Part shown: piece by piece, positions 1 through 12,833 of the stretch
How the letters are laid out: each line of letters opens with the position of its first letter
How positions within the stretch are numbered: the stretch's first letter is position 1
DNA from: Sphingosinicella xenopeptidilytica
GTDB lineage: Bacteria > Pseudomonadota > Alphaproteobacteria > Sphingomonadales > Sphingomonadaceae
Reading direction: 5' to 3'
NCBI RefSeq assembly: GCF_042676985.1
Contig: NZ_JBHTIK010000001.1
Span: 496,001-560,000 of the forward strand
Length of the DNA stretch: 64,000 nucleotides
Made by a program: the position numbers and the translations under genes
Notes under the pieces: generated by a model
Databases searched by the model: none
Told to the model about the DNA's origin: nothing
The model's input: the letters and a program-made list of their open reading frames with translations, nothing else

Positions 1-636
1 TACGGCTTCGACGGGCGAATCGTGTTCGCGCCGAAGATGGGCGGCACGCAGCTCCACGTCGGCGCCTCCGCACACTATCGCGATAGCGGCTCCATCGGCG
101 CGGGCACGCGCTATCGCCAGCGGCCGCAGGTGCACACCACCGACGTGCGCTTCCTCGCGACGCCCGCGCTGCCGGTAACGGCGGAGACGAACTACGGGCT
201 CGAACTCGCCGCGATCTCCGGGCCGTTCTATGCTGCCGCCGAAACGCACTGGATGAATGTGTCGCTCGCGGGTGCCGCCGATCCGACGTTCTTCGGCGGC
301 TATATAGAAGGCGGCTGGCTGATCACCGGCGAATCGCGCGGCTACAAGGACGGCGCCTTCGATCGCATCAAGGTCGCGAATCCGGTCTCGGACGGCGGCA
401 GTGGCGCCTTTGCGCTCAGCGTGCGCTACGATCATCTCGATCTCAGCGATGCCGGCATCGTCGGTGGGCGCCAGCAGGGCTATCTCGCCTCGTTGATCTG
501 GAAGCCCACCGACTATGTACTGTTCGCGCTGAACGGCGGGCGGCTTATCTACGACGATGCCGCGATCGCGGGAACGGGCGGCGACAGGAATTACGGCGCG
601 ACCATCGTCGGCCTCCGCAGCCAGATCGACTTCTAG
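1..636 (+). CDS. Phosphate-selective porin OprO/OprP family, C-terminal part
   Basis: The reading frame is open at the left window edge, so this is the 3' part (about 211 codons) of a longer outer-membrane porin gene. The visible protein shows alternating amphipathic beta strands with aromatic girdles, for example YDHLDLSDAG and GYLASLIWKPTDYVLFALNG, and ends in the strand-like IVGLRSQIDF with a terminal Phe, as outer-membrane barrels do. This pattern fits the C-terminal half of the OprO/OprP family, whose members pass phosphate or polyphosphate, although many sphingomonad members have unknown substrates. The stop overlaps by 4 bp the stop of the convergent gene on the other strand. The family call is fairly firm; the specificity is unknown. 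Confidence 0.8.
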   Translation, partial: YGFDGRIVFAPKMGGTQLHVGASAHYRDSGSIGAGTRYRQRPQVHTTDVRFLATPALPVTAETNYGLELAAISGPFYAAAETHWMNVSLAGAADPTFFGGYIEGGWLITGESRGYKDGAFDRIKVANPVSDGGSGAFALSVRYDHLDLSDAGIVGGRQQGYLASLIWKPTDYVLFALNGGRLIYDDAAIAGTGGDRNYGATIVGLRSQIDF

Positions 637-929
637 TCGATCGGCGAATCGCGCCACACCTCGGGTTCGTGCGCGGCGTTCTCGTCGGCCACGCGCTGGT
701 CGTGTCCCGACTCGGCGCTGAAGAACACGAGGCCCATCAGCCCGGCGGCGAGCAGCAGCGACAGCACGATCGCCAGCGTGATCGCGAGCACGAGGTGCAG
801 CGTCAGCGAAACGCCTTCGGACGATAGATACCAGAGCGCGAGCGGCACGGCCACGACCCCGGTCCCCAAAGCAGAGAGCAGTAGAACGCGGAAACGGCGG
901 GCCGGTGTTTGCATGACTCTTGTTTGCAT
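633..929 (-). CDS. Small two-helix membrane protein of unknown function
   Basis: About 98 residues with two clear hydrophobic segments (RVLLLSALGTGVVAVPLALWYL and a longer helix around LAITLAIVLSLLLAAGLMGLVFF) and an acidic C-terminal tail. I do not recognise a family. In-frame ATG codons lie at 938, 929 and 914. The middle one has a weak GAAAG upstream and is used here, but the choice is uncertain. The gene is divergent from the CBS-domain gene and convergent with the porin gene, overlapping the porin stop by 4 bp. It may help integrate with or stabilise a neighbouring membrane system, but nothing in the sequence shows this. Confidence 0.55.
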   Translation of the reverse strand: MQTRVMQTPARRFRVLLLSALGTGVVAVPLALWYLSSEGVSLTLHLVLAITLAIVLSLLLAAGLMGLVFFSAESGHDQRVADENAAHEPEVWRDSPID

Positions 930-1024
930 GGCTTTCATTTGGCCGCGGTTCGCGTAATCTTCAACCCGCCGGCGGACGCGCGCGTCAGGCGTGCCGGGCC
1001 GGCCTCTGCTGGGGAGGGGCGGCC

Positions 1025-1453
1025 ATGGCCATTGCATCGATACTGAAGGACAAGGGCGGCGCGATCATCGCGGCGTCACCGTCGCAAACCGTTGCGGAGG
1101 TGGTTGCACTTCTATGCACGCACCGAATCGGCGCTGTGATCGTGATGGAGGACGGCAAAGTGGCCGGCGTGCTTTCCGAGCGCGATGTCGTGCGCGGGCT
1201 CAACGAGCAGGGCGCGGCGATCCTGCAACGCACCGCGCGGGAGATCATGACGACCGAAGTGATCACCGTCGCCCCGTCGGAGAGTGTCACGGCCGCGCTG
1301 TCGCGGATGACCCGCCGCCGTATCCGTCATCTCCCCGTGCTCGACGGCGGCGAGGTTCGCGGCGTCGTATCGATCGGCGATCTCGTGAAGGCGCGCATCG
1401 ATGAAGCCGTCCGCGAGGCAGAATCACTGAAGGACTACATCACGCACGCCTGA
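1025..1453 (+). CDS. Tandem CBS-domain protein
   Basis: A 142-residue soluble protein made of two CBS motifs. The first spans roughly residues 10-65 (TVAEVVALLCTHRIGAVIVM, then VLSERDVVRGL) and the second roughly 75-135 (SVTAALSRMTRRRIRHLPVL, then VVSIGDLVKARI). Paired CBS domains form a Bateman module that binds adenosine nucleotides or similar ligands. Stand-alone versions like this one are common in alphaproteobacteria and are usually regarded as energy or stress sensors. The start ATG is preceded by GGGGAGGGG at a good distance, so the longer upstream frame is not used. No fused effector domain is present, so the partner protein is unknown. Confidence 0.88.
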   Translation: MAIASILKDKGGAIIAASPSQTVAEVVALLCTHRIGAVIVMEDGKVAGVLSERDVVRGLNEQGAAILQRTAREIMTTEVITVAPSESVTAALSRMTRRRIRHLPVLDGGEVRGVVSIGDLVKARIDEAVREAESLKDYITHA

Positions 1454-1657
1454 GCGCGTGATTCTCCGCAGCCGATGTTCCCGATTCTGGGCCGGCACCC
1501 CGAGTCTCGCGCCAAAAGCGTGCTCTGAACGGTGCCTGCGAGAATCGTTCGGGCGCCGAGTTCGGTCCGCGCGCCCTCTTCTCGCTGAGAAAGTCCCTGA
1601 ATTTCCGCTGTTTTCTGCCGAAAAAGCAATCAAGGCAAATTTGTTTCAAAAAAGCTG

Positions 1658-1686
1658 TTGACCCTCCAAGGCCCCCCCCATATACA
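1658..1686 (+). promoter_or_regulatory. rRNA operon promoter
   Basis: TTGACC at 1658-1663 and TATACA at 1681-1686 are separated by exactly 17 bp. They lie about 320 bp upstream of the 16S rRNA, downstream of an A-rich stretch (CAAATTTGTTTCAAAAAAG) that could act as an UP-element. This is a near-consensus sigma-70 promoter in the expected place. The spacer contains an unusual run of C residues. Transcription would start near 1693. Confidence 0.75.
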
Positions 1687-1778
1687 CCGCGACGTCGCCG
1701 GCGACGAACACTTCTTCGCCGGCCCCCATCGTTTGGTAGACCGAATTATCGGCCTTAACCCGCCGGTGGGAAGACGTT

Positions 1779-1796
1779 TCGCTCTTTCTCATTGTA
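1779..1796 (+). promoter_or_regulatory. Possible boxA-like antitermination element in the rrn leader
   Basis: TTTCGCTCTTTCTCATTG resembles the bacterial boxA core (GCTCTTT) that loads the Nus/SuhB antitermination complex. It lies in the leader between the promoter and the 16S rRNA. A second boxA-like text, GCTTCTTTGACATTG, occurs at 3897-3911 in the 16S-23S spacer, as expected for rRNA operons. The assignment rests on motif similarity and position only. Confidence 0.45.
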
Positions 1797-2003
1797 GGTT
1801 TTAGAAGAAGGGACATGTGGGCGGCGGCCCACGCCCTGGGGACTCAAGGCCCTGGGTAGCGTGGTTAAACAACCGTTGTTCATCATGTCCTTACCACATA
1901 GTGCTTCATTGGCTTAGGCCAGTGAAACGTTAGTGATAGTGATGTGTAGGAACGACTCCTTGAACGGGTATCGTATCGGTCTCACGGTACGATGCTTGAT
2001 CAT

Positions 2004-3499
<1,496 letters not shown>

Positions 3500-3675
3500 G
3501 CTTGTGGATCAACCCTCCGAACTTCGTGTTTGGACTGGTTTCCACGACTTCCATAGACATTGCCGCCGTCCTCATGTCCCTTCTTCCTGAAGATAAAGCG
3601 ATCCGCGCTTCCGTGCGGGTCGCCTACTTGAGCCGGTTTCCAGGCCGCACGGCTGCAAAGCCGGCGAAGCCAAGG

Positions 3676-3752
<77 letters not shown>

Positions 3753-3760
3753 TGGCTTTC

Positions 3761-3836
3761 GGGGCCATAGCTCAGTTGGGAGAGCGCTAGCTTTGCAAGC
3801 TTGAGGTCGTCGGTTCGATCCCGACTGGCTCCACCA
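3761..3836 (+). tRNA. tRNA-Ala (TGC)
   Basis: Acceptor GGGGCCA/TGGCTCC, an anticodon loop containing TTTGCAA (anticodon TGC), T-arm GGTTCGATCCC and encoded CCA. It sits 8 bp after tRNA-Ile in the 16S-23S spacer. Confidence 0.97.
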
Positions 3837-4052
3837 ATTTCTTCAGGATGAAGTGAAAACTGATCCGGCCTCGGCCGGTAGCGGCCAACGGGCCGCGCTT
3901 CTTTGACATTGTGAATGGGTTTTTGAAATCGATGCCGTATTTTAGGGTGCATCGGAAAACGCGAGTTTTCCTATGCGTTCAACAATATCAGGCTGAGATT
4001 AATCCTGCACGTCGACGACTGCGCATTAGCGCTGGCGTTGATGGTGTGGGCT

Positions 4053-6848
<2,796 letters not shown>

Positions 6849-6874
6849 GCCCACACTATCATCGTCAGCGCTGA

Positions 6875-6890
6875 TCGGATTTTGATCCGA
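6875..6890 (+). other. Hairpin in the 23S-5S spacer
   Basis: TCGGAT-TTTG-ATCCGA forms a 6-bp stem with a 4-nt loop between the 23S and 5S genes. This is a plausible RNA-processing structure. There is no T-run directly after it, so it should not terminate the operon. Confidence 0.4.
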
Positions 6891-6932
6891 CGGCTTCGAT
6901 TTCAAGCCCTTTTTCGTACGCACCGCCTTCAT

Positions 6933-7050
6933 AGCTTGGTGGCCATAGCGTCTGTGACCCACCCGATCCCATCCCGAACTCGGCCGTGAAACCAGACAGC
7001 GCCGATGGTACTACTGCTCAAGCAGTGGAAGAGTAGGTCGCCGCCAGGCT
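6933..7050 (+). rRNA. rrf: 5S ribosomal RNA
   Basis: About 118 nt. The core CCGATCCCATCCCGAACTCGG and the closing pair AGCTTGGTGG/CCGCCAGGCT identify 5S rRNA. It follows the 23S gene by about 85 bp and precedes tRNA-fMet. Confidence 0.95.
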
Positions 7051-7146
7051 TTGCAGGCGGTGCGCACGGAAAAGAAAACCCATTTACAATGTTGAACACT
7101 CGGTGCCTTTGCCCGCCCTCGGGTCCACGAGGACCGATACGGTTGA

Positions 7147-7223
<77 letters not shown>

Positions 7224-7238
7224 ACCTTGCGACAAAAG

Positions 7239-7263
7239 AAACGCCCTCCGGGGCGTTTTTTTG
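7239..7263 (+). terminator. Intrinsic terminator of the rrn operon
   Basis: AACGCCC-TCCG-GGGCGTT followed directly by a run of seven T residues. The strong stem, tetraloop and U-tract form a textbook rho-independent terminator 16 bp after tRNA-fMet. Confidence 0.9.
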
Positions 7264-7360
7264 TTTTCGGCGATATGCGTCCTGCCACTCGAAAGGGGTG
7301 CGGAGCGCCCCCGAATCGCGCTAAGGCTGGTGCAAATCCACAAATGCGATGGAGCGAGCC

Positions 7361-8803
7361 ATGCGTGACTATTTGAAATTCTACATCAACGGTGAATGGG
7401 TCGATCCCGCGGGCGCCGCGAAGACGCTCGACGTTCTCAATCCTGCCACCGAAGCCGTCGCCGGACGCATCAGCCTCGGCTCCGCGGGAGACGTCGACCG
7501 TGCCGTGAAGGCCGCGAAGGCGGCGTTCCTCAGCTTCTCGCGCACCAGCCGCGCGGAACGGCTCGAGCTTCTGCAGGCGATCCTCGCCGAATACATGAAG
7601 CGCAGCGGCGAGATGGCCGAAGCGATCACCGAGGAAATGGGCGCGCCCGCGTGGCTCGCGAAGAGCGCGCAGGCGGCGATCGGCGCCGGGCATCTGCACA
7701 CCGCGATCGAGGTTCTGAAGACCTACAAGTTCCACGAGCCGCGCGGCACGACGATGATTGCCAAGGAGCCGGTCGGCGTGTGCGGTTTCATCACGCCATG
7801 GAACTGGCCGATCAACCAGATCGCCTGCAAGGTCGCGCCCGCGCTTGCGACGGGTTGCACGATGGTGCTGAAGCCCTCCGAAATCGCCCCGTTCTCTGCG
7901 TGGCTGTGGACGGAAATCCTGCACGCGGCGGGTGTGCCGAAGGGTGTCTACAATCTCGTGAACGGTGACGGGCCGAGCGTTGGCGCGGCAATCTCCTCGC
8001 ACCCGGATGTCGACATGGTGAGCTTCACCGGTTCGACACGCGCGGGCGTCGAAGTCGCGAAGGCTGCCGCCCCGACCGTGAAGCGCGTCGCGCAGGAACT
8101 CGGCGGCAAGTCGCCCAACATCCTGCTCGATGACGAAGGCTTCGGCGATGCGGTGAAGCGCGGCGTCGCGCACGTCTTCAACAACTCCGGTCAGTCGTGC
8201 AACGCGCCGACGCGCATGTTCGTGCCTGCTGGCCGCATGGACGAGGCGAAGACGGTGGCGAAGGCGACCGCCGACGCGTGGGCGCCGGGCGATCCTAACG
8301 GCAATGCGCGTATGGGGCCGGTCGTTTCCGAGCTGCAGTGGACCAAGATCCAGGGTCTCATCCAGAAGGGCATCGACGAAGGCGCCGAGCTCGTCGCGGG
8401 CGGTACCGGCAAACCTGAGGGACTGGAAACCGGCTACTACGTGAAGCCCACCGTGTTCGCGAACGTCACCAACGACATGACGGTTGCGCGCGAGGAAATC
8501 TTCGGCCCGGTCATTTCGATCCTCGGCTACGACAGTCTCGATCGCGCGATCGACGAGGGCAACGACACCGTCTACGGCCTCGCCGCCTACGTGCAGTCGA
8601 CGGACATCGAAAAGGCACGCGAGATCGCGTCGCAGCTCCGCGCCGGGCAGGTCATCATCAACGGCGCCGGCAGCGACCTGATGGCGCCGTTCGGCGGCTA
8701 CAAGCAGTCCGGCAACGGCCGCGAGTGGGGCGACCATGCCTTCGGCGAGTTCCTCGAAACCAAGGCGATGATCGGCTACGGCGAGGCGATTGCGGCGGAA
8801 TAG
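7361..8803 (+). CDS. NAD(P)-dependent aldehyde dehydrogenase
   Basis: A 480-residue cytosolic aldehyde dehydrogenase that oxidises an aldehyde to the carboxylic acid. The family core is complete: the Rossmann region TPWNWP near residues 142-147, ELGGKSPN with the general base Glu246, the nucleophile Cys280 in SGQSCNAPT and the C-terminal EEIFGPVISI. The ATG at 7361 has GGAG six bases upstream; an earlier in-frame ATG at 7349 lacks one. The gene stands alone after the rrn terminator, so no pathway can be inferred. It resembles the broad-specificity aldehyde dehydrogenases (EC 1.2.1.3), but the true substrate is not readable from the sequence. Confidence 0.92.
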   Translation: MRDYLKFYINGEWVDPAGAAKTLDVLNPATEAVAGRISLGSAGDVDRAVKAAKAAFLSFSRTSRAERLELLQAILAEYMKRSGEMAEAITEEMGAPAWLAKSAQAAIGAGHLHTAIEVLKTYKFHEPRGTTMIAKEPVGVCGFITPWNWPINQIACKVAPALATGCTMVLKPSEIAPFSAWLWTEILHAAGVPKGVYNLVNGDGPSVGAAISSHPDVDMVSFTGSTRAGVEVAKAAAPTVKRVAQELGGKSPNILLDDEGFGDAVKRGVAHVFNNSGQSCNAPTRMFVPAGRMDEAKTVAKATADAWAPGDPNGNARMGPVVSELQWTKIQGLIQKGIDEGAELVAGGTGKPEGLETGYYVKPTVFANVTNDMTVAREEIFGPVISILGYDSLDRAIDEGNDTVYGLAAYVQSTDIEKAREIASQLRAGQVIINGAGSDLMAPFGGYKQSGNGREWGDHAFGEFLETKAMIGYGEAIAAE

Positions 8804-8817
8804 GCGCCGCTGAATAA

Positions 8818-9255
8818 TCAGTCCTGCGCGTCCGGCACCACCCGGTAAAGGACGCGCAGCACGACGAGTACCGTGAGCCCGAGCAGCGTGCCGATCACCA
8901 CGAGCGGCACCTGCCCGGCGCCACACGCGATGCCGACCGCGGCGCAGAGCCAGAGGTTGGCGGCCGTCGTCAGGTTCTTCACCTTGTCGCCGCGCACGAA
9001 GATCAGCCCCGCCGCGATGAAGCCCACCGCCTGCGCCAGCCCTTCGATGGCGCGCAGCGGATCAGGCTGGGCGTTCTCTCCGCGATGCTCATCGAACAGC
9101 ATCAGCGCCGAAATCACGATCATCGCCGAGCTGAGCGCAACGAGCGCGTGCGTGCGCAGCCCGGCCTCGTGCCCGCGCATTTCCCGGTCGAAACCGAACG
9201 CCAGCCCGATCGCGGTCGCGGCACCGAGCCGCATGGCGATCTCTTCCCATGTCAT
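8818..9255 (-). CDS. MgtC/SapB family membrane protein
   Basis: About 145 residues with four hydrophobic segments. The family hallmark RLGAATAIGLAFGFDRE near the N-terminus is followed by GLRTHALVALSSAMIVISAL and GLAQAVGFIAAGLIF. MgtC in pathogens lets cells live at low magnesium and inhibits the F-type ATP synthase; free-living members are poorly studied. The start codon is taken as the ATG of MTWEE, since the longer frame would begin with TTG. It is convergent with the aldehyde dehydrogenase gene, 14 bp away. Confidence 0.85.
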   Translation of the reverse strand: MTWEEIAMRLGAATAIGLAFGFDREMRGHEAGLRTHALVALSSAMIVISALMLFDEHRGENAQPDPLRAIEGLAQAVGFIAAGLIFVRGDKVKNLTTAANLWLCAAVGIACGAGQVPLVVIGTLLGLTVLVVLRVLYRVVPDAQD

Positions 9256-9372
9256 GGTTTTCAGAATGGCCCGTGGCCGCAAAGGTTCCTGCGCTGTCGG
9301 CAGGATTTACAAATTGAAAATCGCCTCCAACGCCCCGTCCAGAAAACGATTTATAATCCGTGGTTTAAGAAT

Positions 9373-9389
9373 TTGGCACGGCGCTTGCT
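9373..9389 (+). promoter_or_regulatory. Sigma-54 (RpoN) promoter of the PEP-CTERM gene
   Basis: TTGGCACGGCGCTTGCT matches the sigma-54 consensus (YTGGCACG-N4-TTGCW) at every defined position. The GG of the -24 element is at 9375-9376 and the GC of the -12 element at 9387-9388, with the required spacing between them. Transcription would begin about 25 bp before the ATG at 9425. AT-rich imperfect inverted repeats upstream (9310-9365, including GATTTATAATC) are candidate activator sites. No sigma-70 promoter is apparent here. Confidence 0.85.
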
Positions 9390-9424
9390 CCGGAAATTTT
9401 CAAACTGCAAATCCAGAGGATCGC

Positions 9425-10012
9425 ATGCGCACTATCGGACTTTCCATTGCCCTGTCCCTGATCGCGACGGCCGCGGCCGCGTTCCCGATTGCGTCGTCGG
9501 GCGACGGCCTCAGCGTCATCGTGTCGTCCACCGAGAACGTGATCGCGCGCTACGAGGGCAACTCGGCCTCCTTCAGCAACGATCTCTATCTCGAACGCCT
9601 CGCGGACGGCACGCCCGGTATCGATGGCGATACGTCGAACGACCTCTACATCTTCAACAACCACGCCTCGGCGGTCGGCAGCACGGTCGATCTCGGCGTG
9701 TTCGATCTCGGCACGGAACTCGTCTTCCGCCTGCATGTGAACAACACGGGCTATGATTTCTACACGGGCGCCGCCTCGCGGAACCCGGACGCGAACATCC
9801 ACGCCCGCGTGCAGAACGAATGGGAAGAAGCGACCACGCTCGTCAGCTTCGAAGATCTCTACAATGGCCCGTTCGATTTCAACGACCTCAGCTTCTCGTT
9901 CAAGAACACCAAGGCCGCGCCGGTCGATCCGACGCCGGTGCCGGAGCCCGGCGCGATCGCGCTGCTCGGCCTCGGCGTGCTCGCGCTCGGCCTTCGTCGC
10001 CGCCGCGCCTGA
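9425..10012 (+). CDS. PEP-CTERM sorted extracellular protein
   Basis: A 195-residue exported protein. An N-terminal signal peptide (MRTIGLSIALSLIATAAAA) leads into a body with no family I recognise, rich in Asn, Asp and aromatic residues. The C-terminus carries the PEP-CTERM tripartite signal: VPEPGA, a hydrophobic helix IALLGLGVLALGL and the basic tail RRRRA. Such proteins are processed by an exosortase (EpsH-type) and usually end up at the cell surface or in the exopolysaccharide matrix. No exosortase gene is in this window, so processing would act in trans. AGAGGA lies at a good distance before the ATG. The sigma-54 promoter upstream fits RpoN/PrsR control known for PEP-CTERM genes in other bacteria. 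Confidence 0.88.
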   Translation: MRTIGLSIALSLIATAAAAFPIASSGDGLSVIVSSTENVIARYEGNSASFSNDLYLERLADGTPGIDGDTSNDLYIFNNHASAVGSTVDLGVFDLGTELVFRLHVNNTGYDFYTGAASRNPDANIHARVQNEWEEATTLVSFEDLYNGPFDFNDLSFSFKNTKAAPVDPTPVPEPGAIALLGLGVLALGLRRRRA

Positions 10013-10030
10013 ATTCGGCACGTAGCTTAG

Positions 10031-10062
10031 AGTGCCCGTCCGGCGTCCGCCGGGCGGGCACT
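10031..10062 (+). terminator. Hairpin terminator after the PEP-CTERM gene
   Basis: AGTGCCCG and CGGGCACT pair around an inner CCGGCG/CGCCGG stem. A T-rich stretch (TTGTCGTTTT) follows, so this long stable hairpin probably ends transcription of the PEP-CTERM gene. Confidence 0.65.
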
Positions 10063-10153
10063 TGTCGTTTTGGGAGCTTATCAGGAACGCGAGGTGTCTG
10101 GGGGCACGCGCAGCGCCCATAATCTACGCCTTCGCGACTGGCGGGAGGCCTGA

Positions 10154-11113
10154 ATGTCCCTTCGTACACCGATCTGCGACCTGCTCGGCATCGAACACCC
10201 GATCCTGCTCGCCGGGATGGGCGGCGTTTCCTATGCGGAGGTGTGCGCGGCGGTTTCGAATGCGGGCGGGTTCGGCTCGCTCGGCATGGCGGGCACGAGC
10301 CCCGCGTTCATCCGCGAGCAGATGAAGCGCGTGAAGGATCTGACCGACAAGCCCTTCGGCGTCGATCTCCTCGCCGCGCAGCCCGAAACGCTCACGGAAA
10401 GCGTCGACGTGATCATCGCGGAAGGCGCGAAGGCGTTCATCGCCGGGCTCGGCGTACCGACGCCGATCCTGACTGAACTCAAAGCCGCCGGCATCGTCGT
10501 CATGTCGATGTGCGGCACCGTCGGCCATGCCGTGAAGGCCGCGGCGGCGGGCTGCGATGCAGTGATCGCGCAGGGTACGGAAGGCGGCGGGCACACCGGC
10601 AAGGTGGCGAGCGCGGCGCTCTGGCCGCAATGTGTCGATGCCGTCGATGTGCCGGTGATCGCTGCGGGCGGGCTTTACGACGGGCGCGGGCTCGCCGCGG
10701 CGCTCGCCTTCGGCTGCCAGGGCGTGTGGATGGGCACGCGCTTCATTGCCAGCCACGAGGCGCACGCGGGCCAGGCCTACAAAGACGCGATCGTCGCCAT
10801 GAGCGACACCTCGACGACGATCAGCCGCGGCTTCACCGGCAAGACGCTGCGCGCCATCGCCAACGAAACCACGGACTATTTCGATCGGCATCCCGAAGAC
10901 CTGAAACCGTTCCCGCTGCAGGTGATGGAGGCGGCGCAGGCGAACCGGCTGGGGCCGATCGCGGGGCTCCTCGATATCGATCCGGCAACGCAGTGTCTCG
11001 CGGCGGGGCAGGGCGGCGGCGGCGTCGATGCGATCCTGAGCTGTGCGGAGATCGTCGAGCGGACGCTTGCCGATGCGAAAGTCGCTTTAGGTCGACTCCG
11101 CGCGTTCGGCTGA
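10154..11113 (+). CDS. NPD-family flavoprotein (nitronate monooxygenase-like)
   Basis: A 319-residue TIM-barrel FMN protein of the 2-nitropropane dioxygenase family. Visible features are the N-terminal PILLAGMGGVSYAEVCAAVSN, the FMN-binding GTEGGGHTG near residue 145 and AAGGLYDGRGLAAALAFG near residues 173-190. Family members oxidise alkyl nitronates, but related enzymes include enoyl reductases, so the exact reaction is uncertain. GGAGG precedes the ATG by six bases. The last 27 bp overlap the 3' end of the convergent sulfate-permease gene. Confidence 0.85.
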   Translation: MSLRTPICDLLGIEHPILLAGMGGVSYAEVCAAVSNAGGFGSLGMAGTSPAFIREQMKRVKDLTDKPFGVDLLAAQPETLTESVDVIIAEGAKAFIAGLGVPTPILTELKAAGIVVMSMCGTVGHAVKAAAAGCDAVIAQGTEGGGHTGKVASAALWPQCVDAVDVPVIAAGGLYDGRGLAAALAFGCQGVWMGTRFIASHEAHAGQAYKDAIVAMSDTSTTISRGFTGKTLRAIANETTDYFDRHPEDLKPFPLQVMEAAQANRLGPIAGLLDIDPATQCLAAGQGGGGVDAILSCAEIVERTLADAKVALGRLRAFG

Positions 11114-12745
11114 AGCCATCTCCAGCGCGGCGGCATAGTCGGGCGCAAAGCGCACCTTGCCGCTGCGGGGGCCGAGGCCATTGCGGCGCAGCACTTGCGC
11201 GGGCTGCGGCTGCACGTTCGAGAAGATCACCTCCGCGCCGTGCCTGTGCGCCATGCTGACGAAATCCTTGATGCCTTCAACGCCGCTTGCGTCCAGCAGC
11301 GGCACCTCGCGCATCCGCAGGATGATGACGCGCGGTGGCTGGCCCATGCGGCGCAGCGTTTCCACGAGATCGGAGGCGACGCCGAAGAAGAAAGGCCCCG
11401 TGATGCGGAACACCTCCACGCCCGGCGGCAGGTCGTCCCGCTGCCCGGCATCCTCGGTTTCCACCTCGCGCACCGTCACGGCGACCGTGCGGCTCATCCG
11501 TTCCATGAACATCAGGCTCGCGAGCGTGACGCCCACACCGATCGCCACAGTGAGATCGACGAGCACGGTGAGCGCGAAGGTGAGGAGCAGCACCACGCGG
11601 TCGCCCATCGGCATCGCGCGGATGCGCAGCAGACGCTCGTACTCGCTCATCCCCCACGCCACCATGAACAGGATCGCCGCCAGCGCCGCCATCGGAATAT
11701 AACCCATCAGCTTCGTGCCGAAGGCCATGAAAAGCAGCAGGAACAGCGCGTGGAACATGCCCGAAACGGGCGTGCGCCCGCCCGCGCGTATGTTGGTCGC
11801 GGTGCGCGCGATCGCGCCCGTCGCCGGAAGCCCGCCGAAAAGGGCGGACGCGAGATTGGCGACGCCTTGCCCCACGAGTTCCTGGTTGGAACGGTGGCGA
11901 TAGCCGGTCATGCCGTCGGCGACGACGGCGGAAAGCAGCGCCTCGATCCCGGCAAGGAAGGCGATCGTGAACGCCGCCGGAAGCACCGCCGTGACCTTCT
12001 CCAGCCCGAGCGCGGGAATGTGCGGCACGGGAAGGCCGGACGGGATGTCGGGAAAACGCGAGCCGACCGTATCGACGGGAAGGCCGAGCAGTGAGACTGC
12101 AAGTGCCGCCACGACCACGGCGACAAGGAAACCCGGCACTTTCGGCGCCGTGCGGCGCAGCACGATGATGATGGCGAGCGCGCCTGCGCCGACGCCGAGC
12201 GTTGCGATGTCGATGGTGCCGATCGCCTCTGCATAGGCGGCAAGCTTGGGCAGGAAATCGGCGGGCACTTCCGCCATGCGCAGGCCGAGGAAGTCCTTCA
12301 CCTGAGTGGTCGCGATGATGACGGCGATGCCGGCCGTGAAGCCCGTGACGACGGGGTGCGGGATAAACTTGATGAGGCTGCCGAGCCGCGCGTAGCCCGC
12401 TACAAGCAGGATCGCACCCGCCATCAGCGTCGCCAGCACCAGCCCGTCATAACCGTGCTGCGCGATGATGTTGAACACGACGACGACGAACGCGCCCGTC
12501 GGCCCGCCGATCTGTGTGCGCGAACCGCCGAGCGCTGAGATCAGGAACCCGGCGACGACCGCCGTCACCAGCCCCTTGTCGGGCGAGGCGCCGCTCGCGA
12601 TGCCGAGCGCCATGGCGAGCGGCAGCGCGACGATGGCGACGGTAAGCCCAGCGAGCGCATCGGCGCGCAGCCGTGCCATGTCGTAGCCTTCGCGAAGCAC
12701 GGTCATGAGCTTCGGCGTGAACTGGATGGGCAGGACGTCGCGCAT
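11087..12745 (-). CDS. SulP family anion transporter with STAS domain
   Basis: A 552-residue inner-membrane transporter. The membrane domain starts with the SulP signature region (ADALAGLTVAIVALPLAMALGIASG) and includes GGSRTQIGGPTGAF, with 10-14 helices up to about residue 410. A cytoplasmic STAS domain follows (roughly 440-545) with REVPLLDASGVEGIKDF. SulP proteins move sulfate, bicarbonate, dicarboxylates or other anions; the substrate here cannot be read. The start is the ATG at 12745, since the longer frame would begin at TTG. The 3' end overlaps the convergent flavoprotein gene by 27 bp. Confidence 0.9.
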   Translation of the reverse strand: MRDVLPIQFTPKLMTVLREGYDMARLRADALAGLTVAIVALPLAMALGIASGASPDKGLVTAVVAGFLISALGGSRTQIGGPTGAFVVVVFNIIAQHGYDGLVLATLMAGAILLVAGYARLGSLIKFIPHPVVTGFTAGIAVIIATTQVKDFLGLRMAEVPADFLPKLAAYAEAIGTIDIATLGVGAGALAIIIVLRRTAPKVPGFLVAVVVAALAVSLLGLPVDTVGSRFPDIPSGLPVPHIPALGLEKVTAVLPAAFTIAFLAGIEALLSAVVADGMTGYRHRSNQELVGQGVANLASALFGGLPATGAIARTATNIRAGGRTPVSGMFHALFLLLFMAFGTKLMGYIPMAALAAILFMVAWGMSEYERLLRIRAMPMGDRVVLLLTFALTVLVDLTVAIGVGVTLASLMFMERMSRTVAVTVREVETEDAGQRDDLPPGVEVFRITGPFFFGVASDLVETLRRMGQPPRVIILRMREVPLLDASGVEGIKDFVSMAHRHGAEVIFSNVQPQPAQVLRRNGLGPRSGKVRFAPDYAAALEMASAERAEST

Positions 12746-12833
12746 GGGCAACCCCCGGAAATCTCGCGGAATGTCGTCTTGCTAGGCCCGAATTATGGCA
12801 AAATCATCCCGGAATGTTCCGGAAATCGGGGCA

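Noticed and set aside
11195..12094. A 299-codon plus-strand frame inside the SulP gene
   Set aside because: It is an antisense shadow rich in Arg, His and Glu, without a plausible start.
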